Assembly: GCA_025055255.1 (NCBI GenBank)
Contig: JANWYI010000009.1
Coordinates: 16,992 to 75,559 of the forward strand
Source: Anaerolineae bacterium
Lineage (GTDB): Bacteria; Chloroflexota; Anaerolineae; Aggregatilineales; UBA2796
DNA: 58,568 nucleotides
Direction of reading: 5' to 3'
A model generated the notes under the pieces. It did not search any database. It worked only from the letters and a program-made list of their open reading frames with translations, and was not told where the DNA came from. Shown here piece after piece: positions 1 to 9,238 of this stretch (its first letter is position 1; the number at the start of each line of letters is the position of its first letter). The position numbers and the translations under genes are program-made.

Positions 1-1
1 G

Positions 2-1684
2 GCATGGGCGCTGCCGACTGGCAATGCACAGGAGAATGCGCGGCGCTTCCAAGAGTTCTTGAATGAAGAGTCATTGGCGCGGCTGATGGACATCGCCAAT
101 CGGCTGTTTGGCTCGCTGGAAGGTCAAGCGCCGCTCACTGCCAATTATTTTGGCGGCAGCGAGCTGCAGCTAGGCGGACCGATCAACTTGCGCGATCAAA
201 TCGTCATGGCAGTGGACGCGCCACCCGGTCTGCGCTATTACTGGAAGTCCAGCACATTCGATACGTATCAAAACGGCAGATGGACAACCACTCCTAACGC
301 TGAGCAGCAAGTTGGCAGTGGCGGCATCGCGCTTATCCATCCGCCTGTCCAAGCAGGCGCGCGCCGCGAAGTGACTCAGCGTTTTATCATCACAATGGGC
401 GCCTCGCGCTTGGTCTATGCGGCGCCGCAACTGAAAACGATTCGCTTGCCCATTCGCATTCAGCTGGACTTTGTGAATCGCGGCAGCGGCGTCTCCGACC
501 CGCTGACTTTCTGGGCAGGCGAGCCGCTGCTGCGCGGCGCGCAATATTCTGTGATTTCTTCGGTCAGCGTTGCCAGCGCCGACTTTTTGCGGCGCACAGG
601 CACAGGGTACCCTGCTTGGGTCACTAACAAGTACTTACAAGTGCCGCCTGAGGTCACACAGCGCACGCGCGACCTTGCGCAGCAGATCGTGCGCGCAGCG
701 AATGCTCAGACGCCCTATGACAAGGCAAAAGCGATTGAGACGTGGCTGCGCCAAAACATTGCCTACCGAGAGACGCTCGGTAATCCACCTGTTGGACGCG
801 AGCCAGTGGACTGGATGCTCTTTGAGCGCCGCGAGGCATACTGCACGTACTACGCCTCAGCCATGATCATCATGCTGCGCTCACTGGGCGTGCCTGCGCG
901 CATGGCGGCAGGCTTTTCGCAAGGCGTCTACGATCCTGTCAACCAGTACTTCGTGGTGCGCGAGCGCGACGCGCACACATGGGTCGAAGTCTACTTTCCG
1001 AATGCAGGCTGGGTCGAGTTTGAGCCGACAGCGGCACAGAGCGTGATCAACCGCACAGAGATTGATCAAGCGCCGCCGACTCCGACGCCGCTGCCGACTG
1101 CTACGCCGACTCTCACGCCGACGCCGACCGCTACGCCGACTCAGCCAAGCGGAGAGGTCGCCCAGCCGCTCCAATTGCCGCCGCCTGTGATCAGCGTCAC
1201 GCCTTCGCCGACACCTAGTCCAACGCTGACGCCAACGCCTACTCCAACGCCGCTCTCGCCACTGGAGCTACCGCCGCCTGTCACTGACTTCTTAGGCAAC
1301 CTGCTGATCGTCGCTGCAATCATTGCCTTGCTCTCTTTTGGCGGCGTGACGGCGCTTTGGTGGATTGAGTATCGCGGCTTGGATCGGCTCAGTCCGATTG
1401 GACGTGCCTATGCGCGCGTGGAACGCTCTGCACAGCGGCTTGGCGTGCCGCTCAGAGACGGCGACACGGCTCTGGAGCGCGGCAAGCGCGCAGCGCGCGC
1501 GCTGCGCGAAGTTGGACAGCCGATCATGACTATCACAGATGCTTACATCACAGAGCGCTACGCGCCGCGTACGCCTGATGTTGCCGAAGAAAAGCAGGCA
1601 GAGTCGGCATGGCGGCGCGTGCGCCGCGCACTGCTTGGGCGCTGGCTGCGCGGCAAGAACAAAGTGACTACGCCTGAGAGCTGA
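2..1684 (+). CDS. Transglutaminase-like membrane protein, TgpA/DUF3488 type (5' truncated)
   Basis: The frame is open through the left edge of the window, so the start and the N-terminal multi-pass membrane part expected of this family lie outside. The visible part holds a transglutaminase core with a Cys (motif AYCTYYASAM), His (DAHTWVEVYF) and an acidic residue in WVEFEPTA, the usual Cys-His-Asp order. A roughly 80-residue Pro/Thr-rich linker follows, then one hydrophobic helix (FLGNLLIVAAIIALLSFGG), then a cytoplasmic tail like the DUF4129 region of TgpA proteins. Such proteins act at the membrane with the catalytic domain outside. The substrate is unknown; in Chloroflexota they are often next to MoxR ATPase and DUF58 genes, which would lie to the left. 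The stop is TGA at 1682-1684. Confidence 0.85.
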   Translation, partial: AWALPTGNAQENARRFQEFLNEESLARLMDIANRLFGSLEGQAPLTANYFGGSELQLGGPINLRDQIVMAVDAPPGLRYYWKSSTFDTYQNGRWTTTPNAEQQVGSGGIALIHPPVQAGARREVTQRFIITMGASRLVYAAPQLKTIRLPIRIQLDFVNRGSGVSDPLTFWAGEPLLRGAQYSVISSVSVASADFLRRTGTGYPAWVTNKYLQVPPEVTQRTRDLAQQIVRAANAQTPYDKAKAIETWLRQNIAYRETLGNPPVGREPVDWMLFERREAYCTYYASAMIIMLRSLGVPARMAAGFSQGVYDPVNQYFVVRERDAHTWVEVYFPNAGWVEFEPTAAQSVINRTEIDQAPPTPTPLPTATPTLTPTPTATPTQPSGEVAQPLQLPPPVISVTPSPTPSPTLTPTPTPTPLSPLELPPPVTDFLGNLLIVAAIIALLSFGGVTALWWIEYRGLDRLSPIGRAYARVERSAQRLGVPLRDGDTALERGKRAARALREVGQPIMTITDAYITERYAPRTPDVAEEKQAESAWRRVRRALLGRWLRGKNKVTTPES

Positions 1685-1723
1685 GCAGCACAAGGCGCTG
1701 AAATGAAGCCATCTCCAAGACGC

Positions 1724-1752
1724 TTGGCAGTGTCCAAAGTTTGTGCTACAAT
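1724..1752 (+). promoter_or_regulatory. Promoter for the DoxX-like gene
   Basis: TTGGCA at 1724-1729 and TACAAT at 1747-1752 are separated by 17 bp. This close match to a housekeeping sigma promoter lies 40 bp before the chosen start codon. Confidence 0.65.
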
Positions 1753-1791
1753 TTGTGAAGAAATGCACAAAATATGACATGGGAGGCTTCT

Positions 1792-2322
1792 ATGGAGCGC
1801 GCAGTACAGCTGTTCAAGGCTGTTGACGTCAAGATTACGCGCTGGATGGCGCGTTATAGCGTGCCAATTCTGCGGATCGGACTAGGGATTGTGTTCCTGT
1901 GGTTCGGCGTGCTGAAGTTCTTCCCGAATCTCAGCCCAGCTGAAGACCTAGCGACTCGCACCATTGCGACGCTCACCTTTGGACTGGTGCAGCCGCAGCT
2001 CTCGTTGCCGCTGCTGGCTACACTGGAGACCGTGATCGGTCTGGGTCTGATCACGGGCAAGTTCATGCGCGTCACGCTGCTGCTGCTGCTCTTCCAGATG
2101 CTTGGCACGGTCACGCCGCTGTTTCTGTTCCCGTCGGAAACATTCACGCACTTTCCATATGCGCCGACGCTCGAAGGGCAGTACATCATCAAGAACATTG
2201 TGCTAGTGGCTGCAGGCTTAGTGATCGGCGCGACTGTGCGCGGCGGCGCTGTTATCGCCGACCCTGAGGCGGTCAAGGCGGCAAACAAGGCAATCAAGCT
2301 GAGCGAGACGGCTGCAGATTAG
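1792..2322 (+). CDS. DoxX/DUF417-like integral membrane protein
   Basis: A protein of about 176 residues with four predicted hydrophobic segments. An N-terminal IVFLWFGVLKFFP segment resembles the first helix of DoxX and YkgB (DUF417) proteins. These are small four-helix membrane proteins of poorly defined role, some linked to quinone or thiol redox partners. An in-frame ATG exists at 1774, but GGGAGG at 1781-1786 lies downstream of it and correctly spaced for the ATG at 1792, so 1792 is preferred. The gene is monocistronic: it has its own promoter upstream and a perfect inverted repeat after the stop. The specific function is not predictable. Confidence 0.75.
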   Translation: MERAVQLFKAVDVKITRWMARYSVPILRIGLGIVFLWFGVLKFFPNLSPAEDLATRTIATLTFGLVQPQLSLPLLATLETVIGLGLITGKFMRVTLLLLLFQMLGTVTPLFLFPSETFTHFPYAPTLEGQYIIKNIVLVAAGLVIGATVRGGAVIADPEAVKAANKAIKLSETAAD

Positions 2323-2330
2323 CTCAGAGA

Positions 2331-2357
2331 CAGGGTGAGCTGACAAAGCTCACCCTG
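2331..2357. terminator. Bidirectional hairpin between convergent genes
   Basis: A perfect 11-bp stem (2331-2341 with 2347-2357) and a 5-nt loop lie between two converging stop codons. There is no long T run on either side, so factor-independent termination is plausible but not ideal. Confidence 0.65.
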
Positions 2358-2364
2358 AAAGTTC

Positions 2365-3309
2365 TTACATGGCAGGGATGAAGCGGAAACCTTCGCCTTC
2401 GGCGACCACAAAGCCTGTGCCAGGGAACGGGAAGTGATAAGCGAAGATGCGCGTGCCGCTCTTAGCTGCCTCACCAAAGACACGACGGCGCGTCTCAGCT
2501 GCCATCTCGCCGTTCACGTCAAAGGCAGTGTGCCACTCTGGGCGCGCTAACGAGACCACGCTGTTCAACGCCGTGTCTACCGCATGCAGCATTTGCTGAC
2601 CTTCTGACTGGAAGCGGAAGATTGTGTGACCGAGTGTGTGACCGTAGGCTGCAGCGGTCGTCACGCCGGGCAGGATTTCTGTGTCGGGCGCGTAGAGCTT
2701 CAGCTTGCTGCCAGCCGCCTCAAAGATTGCCTTGTTAGTAGCCGCAACCTGCGCTAGTGGTGAATCAGAAGGCACTTTGTTGATGAAATCGAACTCAGCC
2801 TGCGAGTAGTGATAGGTCGCGTTCGGGAAAGTCAGCGCACCATCAGTCAGCGCGCCGCTGACATGGTCAGGATGCATGTGCGTCAAGACAACGTCAGTCA
2901 CTGAGTCGCGCGGGACGCCAAGCAGCTCTAGCGTCGCCACGAGCGCGCCACCAGCTGCCACGCCAAGACCTGTGTCAAACAAGGCAACTTTGTCGCCGTT
3001 GCGCATGAGCAGCACATTGAACGTTGTGGTGATAGGTGCAGGGAAGTTGTTTGCCTTCATCACCTCAGCGATGCCGCCTTCGGGTGCGTTGCGACCTAGC
3101 ACAGCCGGATCCTGCTGACGCGCAGCATCGCGGATGACGGTCAGCTGCATGGCGCCGAGCGAGAAGCGGAAGAAAGCAATAGGCGTAGCCGTAGGTGCAC
3201 CTTGCGCGCGAGCAGCCTGTGGCTCAAATGCAATCTTACCCATCACAGCAGTGCCCAGCGCACTGACGCCGAGCAACTTGAGCATGTCACGCCGCGAGAA
3301 CTGTTCCAT
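2365..3309 (-). CDS. Tat-exported MBL-fold metallo-hydrolase
   Basis: 314 residues. The N terminus has a twin-arginine signal (SRRDMLKLLG) followed by a hydrophobic stretch and an Ala-rich cleavage region (AARAQG), so the folded, metal-loaded protein is probably exported. The metallo-beta-lactamase signature HMHPDH is present (VVLTHMHPDHVSGAL), with further family ligands in GHTLGHT, the DTALN aspartate and a late His (FAYHFPFPG). Substrates of such exported MBL proteins range from lactones to sulfate esters; nothing here picks one. A GGGAGG site lies upstream of the ATG. The gene runs convergently to the DoxX-like gene and has no operon partner. Confidence 0.85.
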   Translation of the reverse strand: MEQFSRRDMLKLLGVSALGTAVMGKIAFEPQAARAQGAPTATPIAFFRFSLGAMQLTVIRDAARQQDPAVLGRNAPEGGIAEVMKANNFPAPITTTFNVLLMRNGDKVALFDTGLGVAAGGALVATLELLGVPRDSVTDVVLTHMHPDHVSGALTDGALTFPNATYHYSQAEFDFINKVPSDSPLAQVAATNKAIFEAAGSKLKLYAPDTEILPGVTTAAAYGHTLGHTIFRFQSEGQQMLHAVDTALNSVVSLARPEWHTAFDVNGEMAAETRRRVFGEAAKSGTRIFAYHFPFPGTGFVVAEGEGFRFIPAM

Positions 3310-3577
3310 AGCTGATTTTTCCTCCCTAGAAAACTAGGCTGAACCACTTCAGAATTCTAGCGACTTAGCCTGCACTTTCACTTTAGTAAATCATGACACC
3401 CTCATAAGCGCAAACTTAAGTTATATGCTTGATGAAAGCACTTTTGAGCGTTTTTGCCAGCTCACACAAAGCTCTCTGAGAGATTTTGAGAGTCTCGGAG
3501 CGCTATATTTTGTGACATAAAGCACAAGCAAAAATCGTGCCGAAGTTGCACACAAGACTAATCGGAGTGAGCAAGCT

Positions 3578-3772
3578 ATGCACATTGCACAAAATTGGCG
3601 CTTAAAAGCACAGCGTTACGCTTTGAGAGCTACCCGCTGCGAGATGTGCCAAACGGTCTACTTTCCGCCGCGCCTGATTTGCCCGACGTGCCGCGAGCGC
3701 GCAGCTGAGGCGCGGCAAGCAATGCCAGTGGCAGTGAAAGTCGGTGCCGAGGCAGTACGCATCGCACGCTAG
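3578..3772 (+). CDS. Stand-alone zinc-ribbon protein, truncated DUF35-like paralogue
   Basis: A 64-residue protein whose first roughly 45 residues align with the N terminus of the next gene (HIAQNWRLKAQRYAL against HISQNWRIKTQRYAL). It keeps two CxxC pairs (CEMC and CPTC) and the FPPR motif of the rubredoxin-like zinc ribbon of DUF35/OB-fold proteins. The OB-fold half is missing and is replaced by a short unrelated tail. A GGAGTGAG site precedes the ATG and there are no frame disruptions, so it looks expressed rather than decayed. It probably arose by tandem duplication and truncation. Function unknown. Confidence 0.6.
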   Translation: MHIAQNWRLKAQRYALRATRCEMCQTVYFPPRLICPTCRERAAEARQAMPVAVKVGAEAVRIAR

Positions 3773-3782
3773 GATAGGGACT

Positions 3783-4181
3783 ATGCACATTTCTCAGAAC
3801 TGGCGCATTAAAACGCAGCGCTACGCGCTCATCGGCGAAAAGTGCCCGTCATGCGGCACACTGATCTTTCCGCCGCGCGACATTTGCCCAGAATGCGCGG
3901 CTGAGGCGAAAACCGAGTATACGCTCAGCGGCAAAGGCGAAGTATTCAGCTACACAGTAGTCCAAGAGCCGCCAGCAGGCTTTGAAGAGCAAGCGCCTTA
4001 CGTGCTGGCGCTGATCAAGCTGGACGAGGGTCCAATGGTGACGGCGCAACTGACCGATCTAGACGGCGCGCCTGAGATTGGAATGCGTGTAGAAATGGTG
4101 ACGCGCAAACTGCGCTCCGACGGTCCTAACGGCGTCATTCTCTACGGCTACAAATTCCGTCCTATCCTGCCTGTGGGCTGA
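3783..4181 (+). CDS. Zn-ribbon/OB-fold (DUF35) protein
   Basis: About 132 residues. An N-terminal helix and zinc ribbon (CPSC ... CPEC) are followed by an OB-fold (GEVFSYTVVQEPPAGFE ... GPMVTAQL). This is the standard two-domain layout of DUF35 proteins, which usually associate with thiolases or hydroxymethylglutaryl-CoA-synthase-like enzymes and may channel acyl-CoA. No thiolase is nearby, which is unusual for the family. The upstream in-frame codon at 3744 lies inside the preceding gene, so the ATG at 3783 with an AGG-rich leader is chosen. The gene follows the truncated paralogue by 10 bp and the two are probably co-transcribed. Confidence 0.8.
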   Translation: MHISQNWRIKTQRYALIGEKCPSCGTLIFPPRDICPECAAEAKTEYTLSGKGEVFSYTVVQEPPAGFEEQAPYVLALIKLDEGPMVTAQLTDLDGAPEIGMRVEMVTRKLRSDGPNGVILYGYKFRPILPVG

Positions 4182-4211
4182 GCGTGGCGCTAACACATCG
4201 CTTGCAAAACA

Positions 4212-4241
4212 GAAGCGCGTGAGAACTCTCTCACGCGCTTC
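4212..4241. terminator. Bidirectional terminator hairpin between the DUF35 gene and rpoC
   Basis: A perfect 13-bp stem (4212-4224 with 4229-4241) with a 4-nt loop sits between the convergent DUF35 and rpoC stops. Confidence 0.75.
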
Positions 4242-4259
4242 AATCGCTAGTTGCTTGGC

Positions 4260-7200
4260 TCAGAGTTCGCTAGTGTCGTCATCCTCGCCCAGACCTGCGC
4301 CGTCCTGCATCAAATCAAGGTCTGCTTCAGCGGCGTGGTCAAGTGCACCTTGAGACTCAAGCGTAACGCTCGGCGCTACCAGCTCACGGTCTTTGTACTC
4401 ACGGAAACCTGTGCCAGCAGGAATCAGCTTGCCGATGATCACGTTCTCCTTCAAGCCATAGAGCCGATCCACCTTGCCTTCAATAGCGGCGCCTGCCAAG
4501 ACCTTAATCGTATGCTGGAAGCTGGACGCTGAGAGGAAGCTATCTGTGCTGAGCGCCGCTTTGGTGACGCCAAGCAAGACAGGTACGCCTTGTGCAGGCT
4601 CTTTACCTGCCTTGATCAGCTCGTCATTCAGCGCAAGCAATTGCAGGTGATCCACTAGCTCGCCCGGCAATAGATCGCTACCGCCACTCTTGGTGATCTG
4701 AACCTTTGAGAGCATCTTGCGAATGATGATCTCAAAGTGCTTGTCAGCGATGTTCACACCTTGATTGCGGTAGACTTCCTGCACTTCTGAGAGCAAGTAC
4801 ATCTCGCAGGCTTCTTTGCCCTGAATGCGCAGAATGCGATGCGGATTCTTTGAGCCTTCGGTCAGCTGCTGACCGGCATAGACTTCCATGCCGTCGTAGA
4901 TACCGCTCATCAGGCGCGCTGTGCTGGGAATCTCTTGATCAGAGACTTCCTTGCGCTCATAGCGCAGGTAGATCGTCTGCCCTTCTCTGTGGATTGTGCC
5001 GCTGAACTTGGCGGTCATCGTCTCGACTACGTTACCTGCCTCGTCCAAACGCTGCGCTATGACGTCGCCTTCGTTAACGTTCTGGTCTTCCTCAACCAGA
5101 ATTTCCCAGTCAGATGGCACGTTGTACTCTTCAGAGAAGACCTTGGACTGGATGACGCGCGCAATGCGGACACCATCTTGCTTGATCAGGCGCAGCGTGC
5201 CTGCGATGTCGGTCATGATTGCCTCGCCCTTTGGCTTTTTGCGCGCTTCAAACAGCTCTTCCACGCGCGGCAGACCGCTCGTGATGTCACCTGAGGATTG
5301 TGCCGCTCCACCGGTGTGGAAAGTGCGCAAGGTCAGTTGAGTGCCCGGCTCACCAATGGACTGCGCCGCTACAATGCCAACTGCAGCGCCAATCTCGACC
5401 ATCTCGCCGCGCCCAAGATCGCGCCCGTAGCAGTAGGCGCAAATGCCGTGAATCAGCGCGCAGGTCAGCGGACTGCGTACATAGAACTCTTCCAAACCGC
5501 TGGCGACCAGCTCTTCTGCCTTGTCTTCGTCAATCATGCCGTTGCGCTCGATGATCAGCTCGCCCGTCTTTGGATGGTAGTGCGAGCGCGCTGCGCAACG
5601 CCCGACAATGCGCTCCTGCACTTTCTGGCCTGCCACATTGTCGCTCTTGCGGATAGTGATGCCGCGCTCTGTGCCGCAGTCTAGGCGATTGACAATCACG
5701 TCCTGTGCCACGTCTACCAGACGGCGCGTCAGATAGCCTGCGTCGGCCGTGCGCAATGCTGTATCCGCCAAGCCTTTGCGCGTGCCGTGCGTGCTGATGA
5801 AGTACTCCAGCGCTGTCAAGCCCATGCGGAAGTGACTGCGGATTGGCAGCTCGATAATGCGCCCGCTTGGATCGGTCATCAAGCCGCGCATACCAGCTAG
5901 CTGTGTGATCGGACCGAAACCGCCTTTGGTCGCGCCGCTGACCGCCATGATGGCGATGTGACCAAAAGGATCGAGCGTCTCACGGATCATGTCAGCAAGG
6001 CGATCTTTGGCTTCCTTCCATTTGTCCACTGTGCGCTGGTAGCGCTCTTCCTCTGTGAGCATGCCGCGCCGAAAGTCGCGCTCAAGCATGTCTACTTCGG
6101 CATTTGCCTCGCGTAGCACCTCTTCGCGCTCAGCAGGCACAGTCAAATCGCTCACGGCAATGGTCGTGCCGCTGATGGTGGCGTAATGGAAACCGATATC
6201 TTTGATAGCATCCACAATGTCGGTAGTACGTTCAGGTCCGAAGCGCTGATAGAGCTTGGCGACCAAGTCCTGCAGCTGCTTTTTACCGAGTGTGTCCTGC
6301 ACAAAGCGCGCTTCATCAGGCAGGATACGATTGAACAAGGCGCGTCCTACTGTAGTCAGCTCAGGCTTAGGTTGTGGCTCACGATTGTCGTAGATGTTGC
6401 CGAGAATGATTGGCGTGTGCAGCGTCACCAGGCCGAGGTGATAGAGATATTCCACCTCGTCAATGTCCACGACCTTGCGGCGCTCAGCCAAGTTAGCCAA
6501 CTCAAGCGCCTCAGCAAACTCTGGACGCTTTTTACACAGCTGCTGAAACTCGTAGCCGTTGATCAGCCCGAAGTCCACCTCGCCTTTCAGCACGGCGTTC
6601 AACAGCACGACCTCTGCAGGCATTGCCTTGCCAGCAGCTGTGTAGACAACCACTTCGTTGCCTTCATGGAGTTCGTGCTGCATCAGCCAATGCTGACCGC
6701 TGCTGTTGCGCGCCACGCCGATCTTGTAGCCGCGATTCTTGGTCTGTGCCTGATAGCGGAATTCATCCGCGCGCTCCTTGCGCGCTACGATGTCCGCTGT
6801 TGGATCCATGGTCAGGTAATAAGCGCCAAGCACCATGTCCTTAGCGGGACCGACAATCGGCTGACCATCAGCAGGCTTGAGCAGGTTTTTGGTCGAGAGC
6901 ATCAGCTCGTAGGCTTCCTTGACTGCATTCTTGGAGAGCGGGACATGGACAGCCATTTGGTCGCCGTCAAAGTCAGCATTGAAGGCAGAGCAGACCAGTG
7001 GATGAATCTGGATCGCCTTGCCTTCCACTAGCAGTGGCTCGAAGGCTTGAATGCCCAAGCGGTGGAGCGTCGGTGCGCGATTCAGCAGGACTGGGCGGTC
7101 TTTGATGACCTCCTCAAGCACTTCCCAGACCTCTGGTCGCTCTTTTTCAATTAACCGTTTAGCGCTCTTAACGTTGGTGGCGTAACCATGCTGCGTTAAG

Positions 7201-8852
7201 CGATGGATCACAAACGGACGGTACAGCTCTAGCGCCATTGTCTTGGGCAAGCCACACTGATGCAGCTTGAGCTTCGGACCGATGACGATGACAGAGCGAC
7301 CAGAATAGTCTACGCGTTTGCCCAGCAGATTGCGGCGGAAACGCCCTTTCTTGCCTTTGAGCATATCTGAGAGCGATTTCAGCTCGCGCCGACCGCGCCG
7401 CGAGAGTGCTTTGCCGCGTTGACTGTTATCAATCAGGCTATCCACAGCCTCTTGCAACATGCGCTTTTCGTTGCGCACGATCACGTCAGGCGCGCCGAGC
7501 TCAATCAGGCGCTTGAGGCGATTGTTACGGTTGATGACGCGCCGATAGAGATCGTTCAGGTCGCTAGTGGCAAAACGACCGCCGTCAAGCTGCACCATTG
7601 GGCGCAATTCAGGTGGAATGACAGGCAATACTTTGAGGATCATCCACTCAGGGCGATTGCCGCTCTTGCGCAGGCTCTCAACGACGCGCAGCCGCTTGGT
7701 CGCTTTCTTCTTGCGCTGCTTGGAGCGCGTCGTGCGCACCTCTTCCCACAGCTCCTGCGAGAGCTTGTCCAAATCCATATCTTTCAGAATTTGGTAGAAC
7801 GCCTCGGCGCCCATCTCAGCGCGGAAAATATTGCCGTAGCGCCGCTTCAGCTCAGCGTAGCGCGCATCAGAGAGGAAGGTCAGCACTTGCAGGCTCTGCA
7901 GCTCTTGGCGCGCTTCCATTGCCATAGCGCGCGCCTTACTCAAGCGCAGACGGCGCTCATCCTGCAGCACGTCAATTTCTTCAGCGGCGCTGGCAGTGCG
8001 CGCATCTGCCAGAAGGTCAAGCCGATCAATCTCTTGGCGGCGGCGCTCTTCAATCTCAGTTTGAATTTCGCTCAAGCGCGCCGTGACCACAGCCTGAATG
8101 CGACTGAAGAGTTCATTGGTAACGATCTCGCCTGCATCAGCGATCAGCTCAGCTGCGCTCTCGAAGAGCAATGGCTCGGTCAGCATCTGCCCGCGCATTG
8201 CCTCGACACGGCGCTGCAAGCTCTGCGCCTCGCGCATGACTTCATCGGTCAGGCGGTCGCGCTCTTCGTTGAAGCGGTCGTTGATCTGATCAATTTGCGC
8301 CTGCAGTTGACTTAAGTCTGTGTCGCGTGACTCCTTAATGCGCTCAATTTGTGAGTCTAGCTCGCTACCTGCTTCGCTCTCTTGGCGCGCAATCTCTTCA
8401 TCAATGCGGCGTAGCGCTCTAGCGCGTGCTTCCTCGTCTACGAAGGTAATAACGTACTGAGCAAAGTAGAGGACGCGGTCAAGGTTGCGACGGCTGACAT
8501 CGAGCAACATACCCATGTAGCTCGGCACACGCCGCGTATACCAGACGTGCGCCACAGGTGCAGCCAGCTTAATGTGACCCATGCGCTCACGGCGCACTGC
8601 GGCACGCGTCACTTCGACGCCGCACTTATCGCAGACTATGCCTTTGTGCCGCATGTTCTTGTATTTGCCGCAGTAGCACTGATAATCTTTGGTTGGACCA
8701 AAGATCGCCTCACAGAATAGCCCGTCTTTCTCAGGGCGCAAGCGGCGGTAATTAATCGTCTCCGGCTTGGTGACCTCTCCGTACGACCATGATTCTATTT
8801 GCTCTGGAGAAGCCAAACTGATACGCAGTGCGCTGAATTCTTTCGCCTCCAA
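4260..8852 (-). CDS. rpoC: DNA-directed RNA polymerase subunit beta'
   Basis: The largest catalytic subunit of RNA polymerase, about 1530 residues. The N-terminal zinc finger is visible (Cys59, 61, 74 and 77 from the chosen start), as is the Mg-binding active-site motif NADFDGD and the second zinc site near [13 protein letters not shown]. Between the N-terminal zinc finger and the clamp is a long charged coiled-coil-like insert ([20 protein letters not shown] onward). A longer in-frame reading to 8912 exists, but AGGAGG at 8865-8860 lies 7 nt before a TTG at 8852, and translation from it gives the family N terminus ([19 protein letters not shown]). rpoB is not upstream; the next minus-strand gene is unrelated. 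Confidence 0.95.
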   Translation of the reverse strand: MEAKEFSALRISLASPEQIESWSYGEVTKPETINYRRLRPEKDGLFCEAIFGPTKDYQCYCGKYKNMRHKGIVCDKCGVEVTRAAVRRERMGHIKLAAPVAHVWYTRRVPSYMGMLLDVSRRNLDRVLYFAQYVITFVDEEARARALRRIDEEIARQESEAGSELDSQIERIKESRDTDLSQLQAQIDQINDRFNEERDRLTDEVMREAQSLQRRVEAMRGQMLTEPLLFESAAELIADAGEIVTNELFSRIQAVVTARLSEIQTEIEERRRQEIDRLDLLADARTASAAEEIDVLQDERRLRLSKARAMAMEARQELQSLQVLTFLSDARYAELKRRYGNIFRAEMGAEAFYQILKDMDLDKLSQELWEEVRTTRSKQRKKKATKRLRVVESLRKSGNRPEWMILKVLPVIPPELRPMVQLDGGRFATSDLNDLYRRVINRNNRLKRLIELGAPDVIVRNEKRMLQEAVDSLIDNSQRGKALSRRGRRELKSLSDMLKGKKGRFRRNLLGKRVDYSGRSVIVIGPKLKLHQCGLPKTMALELYRPFVIHRLTQHGYATNVKSAKRLIEKERPEVWEVLEEVIKDRPVLLNRAPTLHRLGIQAFEPLLVEGKAIQIHPLVCSAFNADFDGDQMAVHVPLSKNAVKEAYELMLSTKNLLKPADGQPIVGPAKDMVLGAYYLTMDPTADIVARKERADEFRYQAQTKNRGYKIGVARNSSGQHWLMQHELHEGNEVVVYTAAGKAMPAEVVLLNAVLKGEVDFGLINGYEFQQLCKKRPEFAEALELANLAERRKVVDIDEVEYLYHLGLVTLHTPIILGNIYDNREPQPKPELTTVGRALFNRILPDEARFVQDTLGKKQLQDLVAKLYQRFGPERTTDIVDAIKDIGFHYATISGTTIAVSDLTVPAEREEVLREANAEVDMLERDFRRGMLTEEERYQRTVDKWKEAKDRLADMIRETLDPFGHIAIMAVSGATKGGFGPITQLAGMRGLMTDPSGRIIELPIRSHFRMGLTALEYFISTHGTRKGLADTALRTADAGYLTRRLVDVAQDVIVNRLDCGTERGITIRKSDNVAGQKVQERIVGRCAARSHYHPKTGELIIERNGMIDEDKAEELVASGLEEFYVRSPLTCALIHGICAYCYGRDLGRGEMVEIGAAVGIVAAQSIGEPGTQLTLRTFHTGGAAQSSGDITSGLPRVEELFEARKKPKGEAIMTDIAGTLRLIKQDGVRIARVIQSKVFSEEYNVPSDWEILVEEDQNVNEGDVIAQRLDEAGNVVETMTAKFSGTIHREGQTIYLRYERKEVSDQEIPSTARLMSGIYDGMEVYAGQQLTEGSKNPHRILRIQGKEACEMYLLSEVQEVYRNQGVNIADKHFEIIIRKMLSKVQITKSGGSDLLPGELVDHLQLLALNDELIKAGKEPAQGVPVLLGVTKAALSTDSFLSASSFQHTIKVLAGAAIEGKVDRLYGLKENVIIGKLIPAGTGFREYKDRELVAPSVTLESQGALDHAAEADLDLMQDGAGLGEDDDTSEL

Positions 8853-8859
8853 GGCTCTT

Positions 8860-8865
8860 CCTCCT
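8860..8865 (-). promoter_or_regulatory. Shine-Dalgarno that fixes the TTG start of rpoC
   Basis: AGGAGG on the minus strand, 7 nt upstream of the TTG at 8852. It overrides the longer in-frame reading that starts at 8912. Confidence 0.8.
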
Positions 8866-8935
8866 CTGCGCTGATCAATACAACCTGACGATAGCTTGAG
8901 ACGATTTCTCAAGAGGCTTGGACAGCCACCATGAG

Positions 8936-8982
8936 CAGAAAAAGACCGCTGAGCAGCATCGTGCGCTTGCTCAGAGGTCTTT
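8936..8982 (-). terminator. Terminator-like hairpin inside the rpoC leader (candidate attenuator)
   Basis: On the minus strand, 8982-8976 pairs with 8947-8941 and 8974-8968 with 8955-8949. This gives 14 bp with a single 1x1 mismatch and a 12-nt loop, followed directly by five U residues. It lies downstream of the rpoC promoter (9134-9107) and 85-130 nt before the start codon, so it would act on the rpoC transcript itself. Confidence 0.6.
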
Positions 8983-9106
8983 AAGTAAGCGGCTACCTGA
9001 AACGTGCACGCAGCATGGCACAGGTCACTTTCTCACAAGAAAGCGCCCTCACCTGCTCGCCAATAGCATTTTTCGTTTTGCTAGCTGCCCGCATAGTGAG
9101 CACCAT

Positions 9107-9134
9107 ATTATATCCACGATGGTGGTCTTGTCAA
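9107..9134 (-). promoter_or_regulatory. Consensus promoter for rpoC
   Basis: Minus strand: TTGACA (9134-9129), a 16-bp spacer, TATAAT (9112-9107). Both hexamers match the consensus exactly. Predicted transcription start is near 9100, giving a leader of about 250 nt. Confidence 0.8.
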
Positions 9135-9174
9135 GCGACACTTTGAGCTATGCGCGCCTAGTTCTATGAATGTG

Positions 9175-9200
9175 TTGCGGTCGGACTCCGCCGACCGCAA
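9175..9200 (-). terminator. Hairpin after the 9239-10129 gene
   Basis: A perfect 10-bp stem (9175-9184 with 9191-9200) and a 6-nt loop lie just past the stop of the upstream minus-strand gene and before the rpoC promoter. No T run follows. Confidence 0.55.
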
Positions 9201-9238
9201 TCTGACGCTTTAGTACTGCCCCGTGCAGCGTCGCAGGG

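Noticed and set aside
1075-1260. Short tandem repeats that could suggest a CRISPR or minisatellite
   Set aside because: They are in-frame Pro/Thr codons of a linker, with no spacer pattern. The same applies to 9300-9450.
3310-3577. A small RNA or riboswitch in the 268-bp divergent gap
   Set aside because: Only a 5-bp inverted repeat next to the ribosome site of the hydrolase was found, too weak to call.
6186-7031. 281-codon plus-strand open frame opposite rpoC
   Set aside because: It mirrors the codon pattern of rpoC, has no recognisable family and lies wholly inside a certain gene.
7419-8315. 298-codon plus-strand open frame opposite rpoC
   Set aside because: Antisense shadow of the coiled-coil and core regions of rpoC; no motif of its own.
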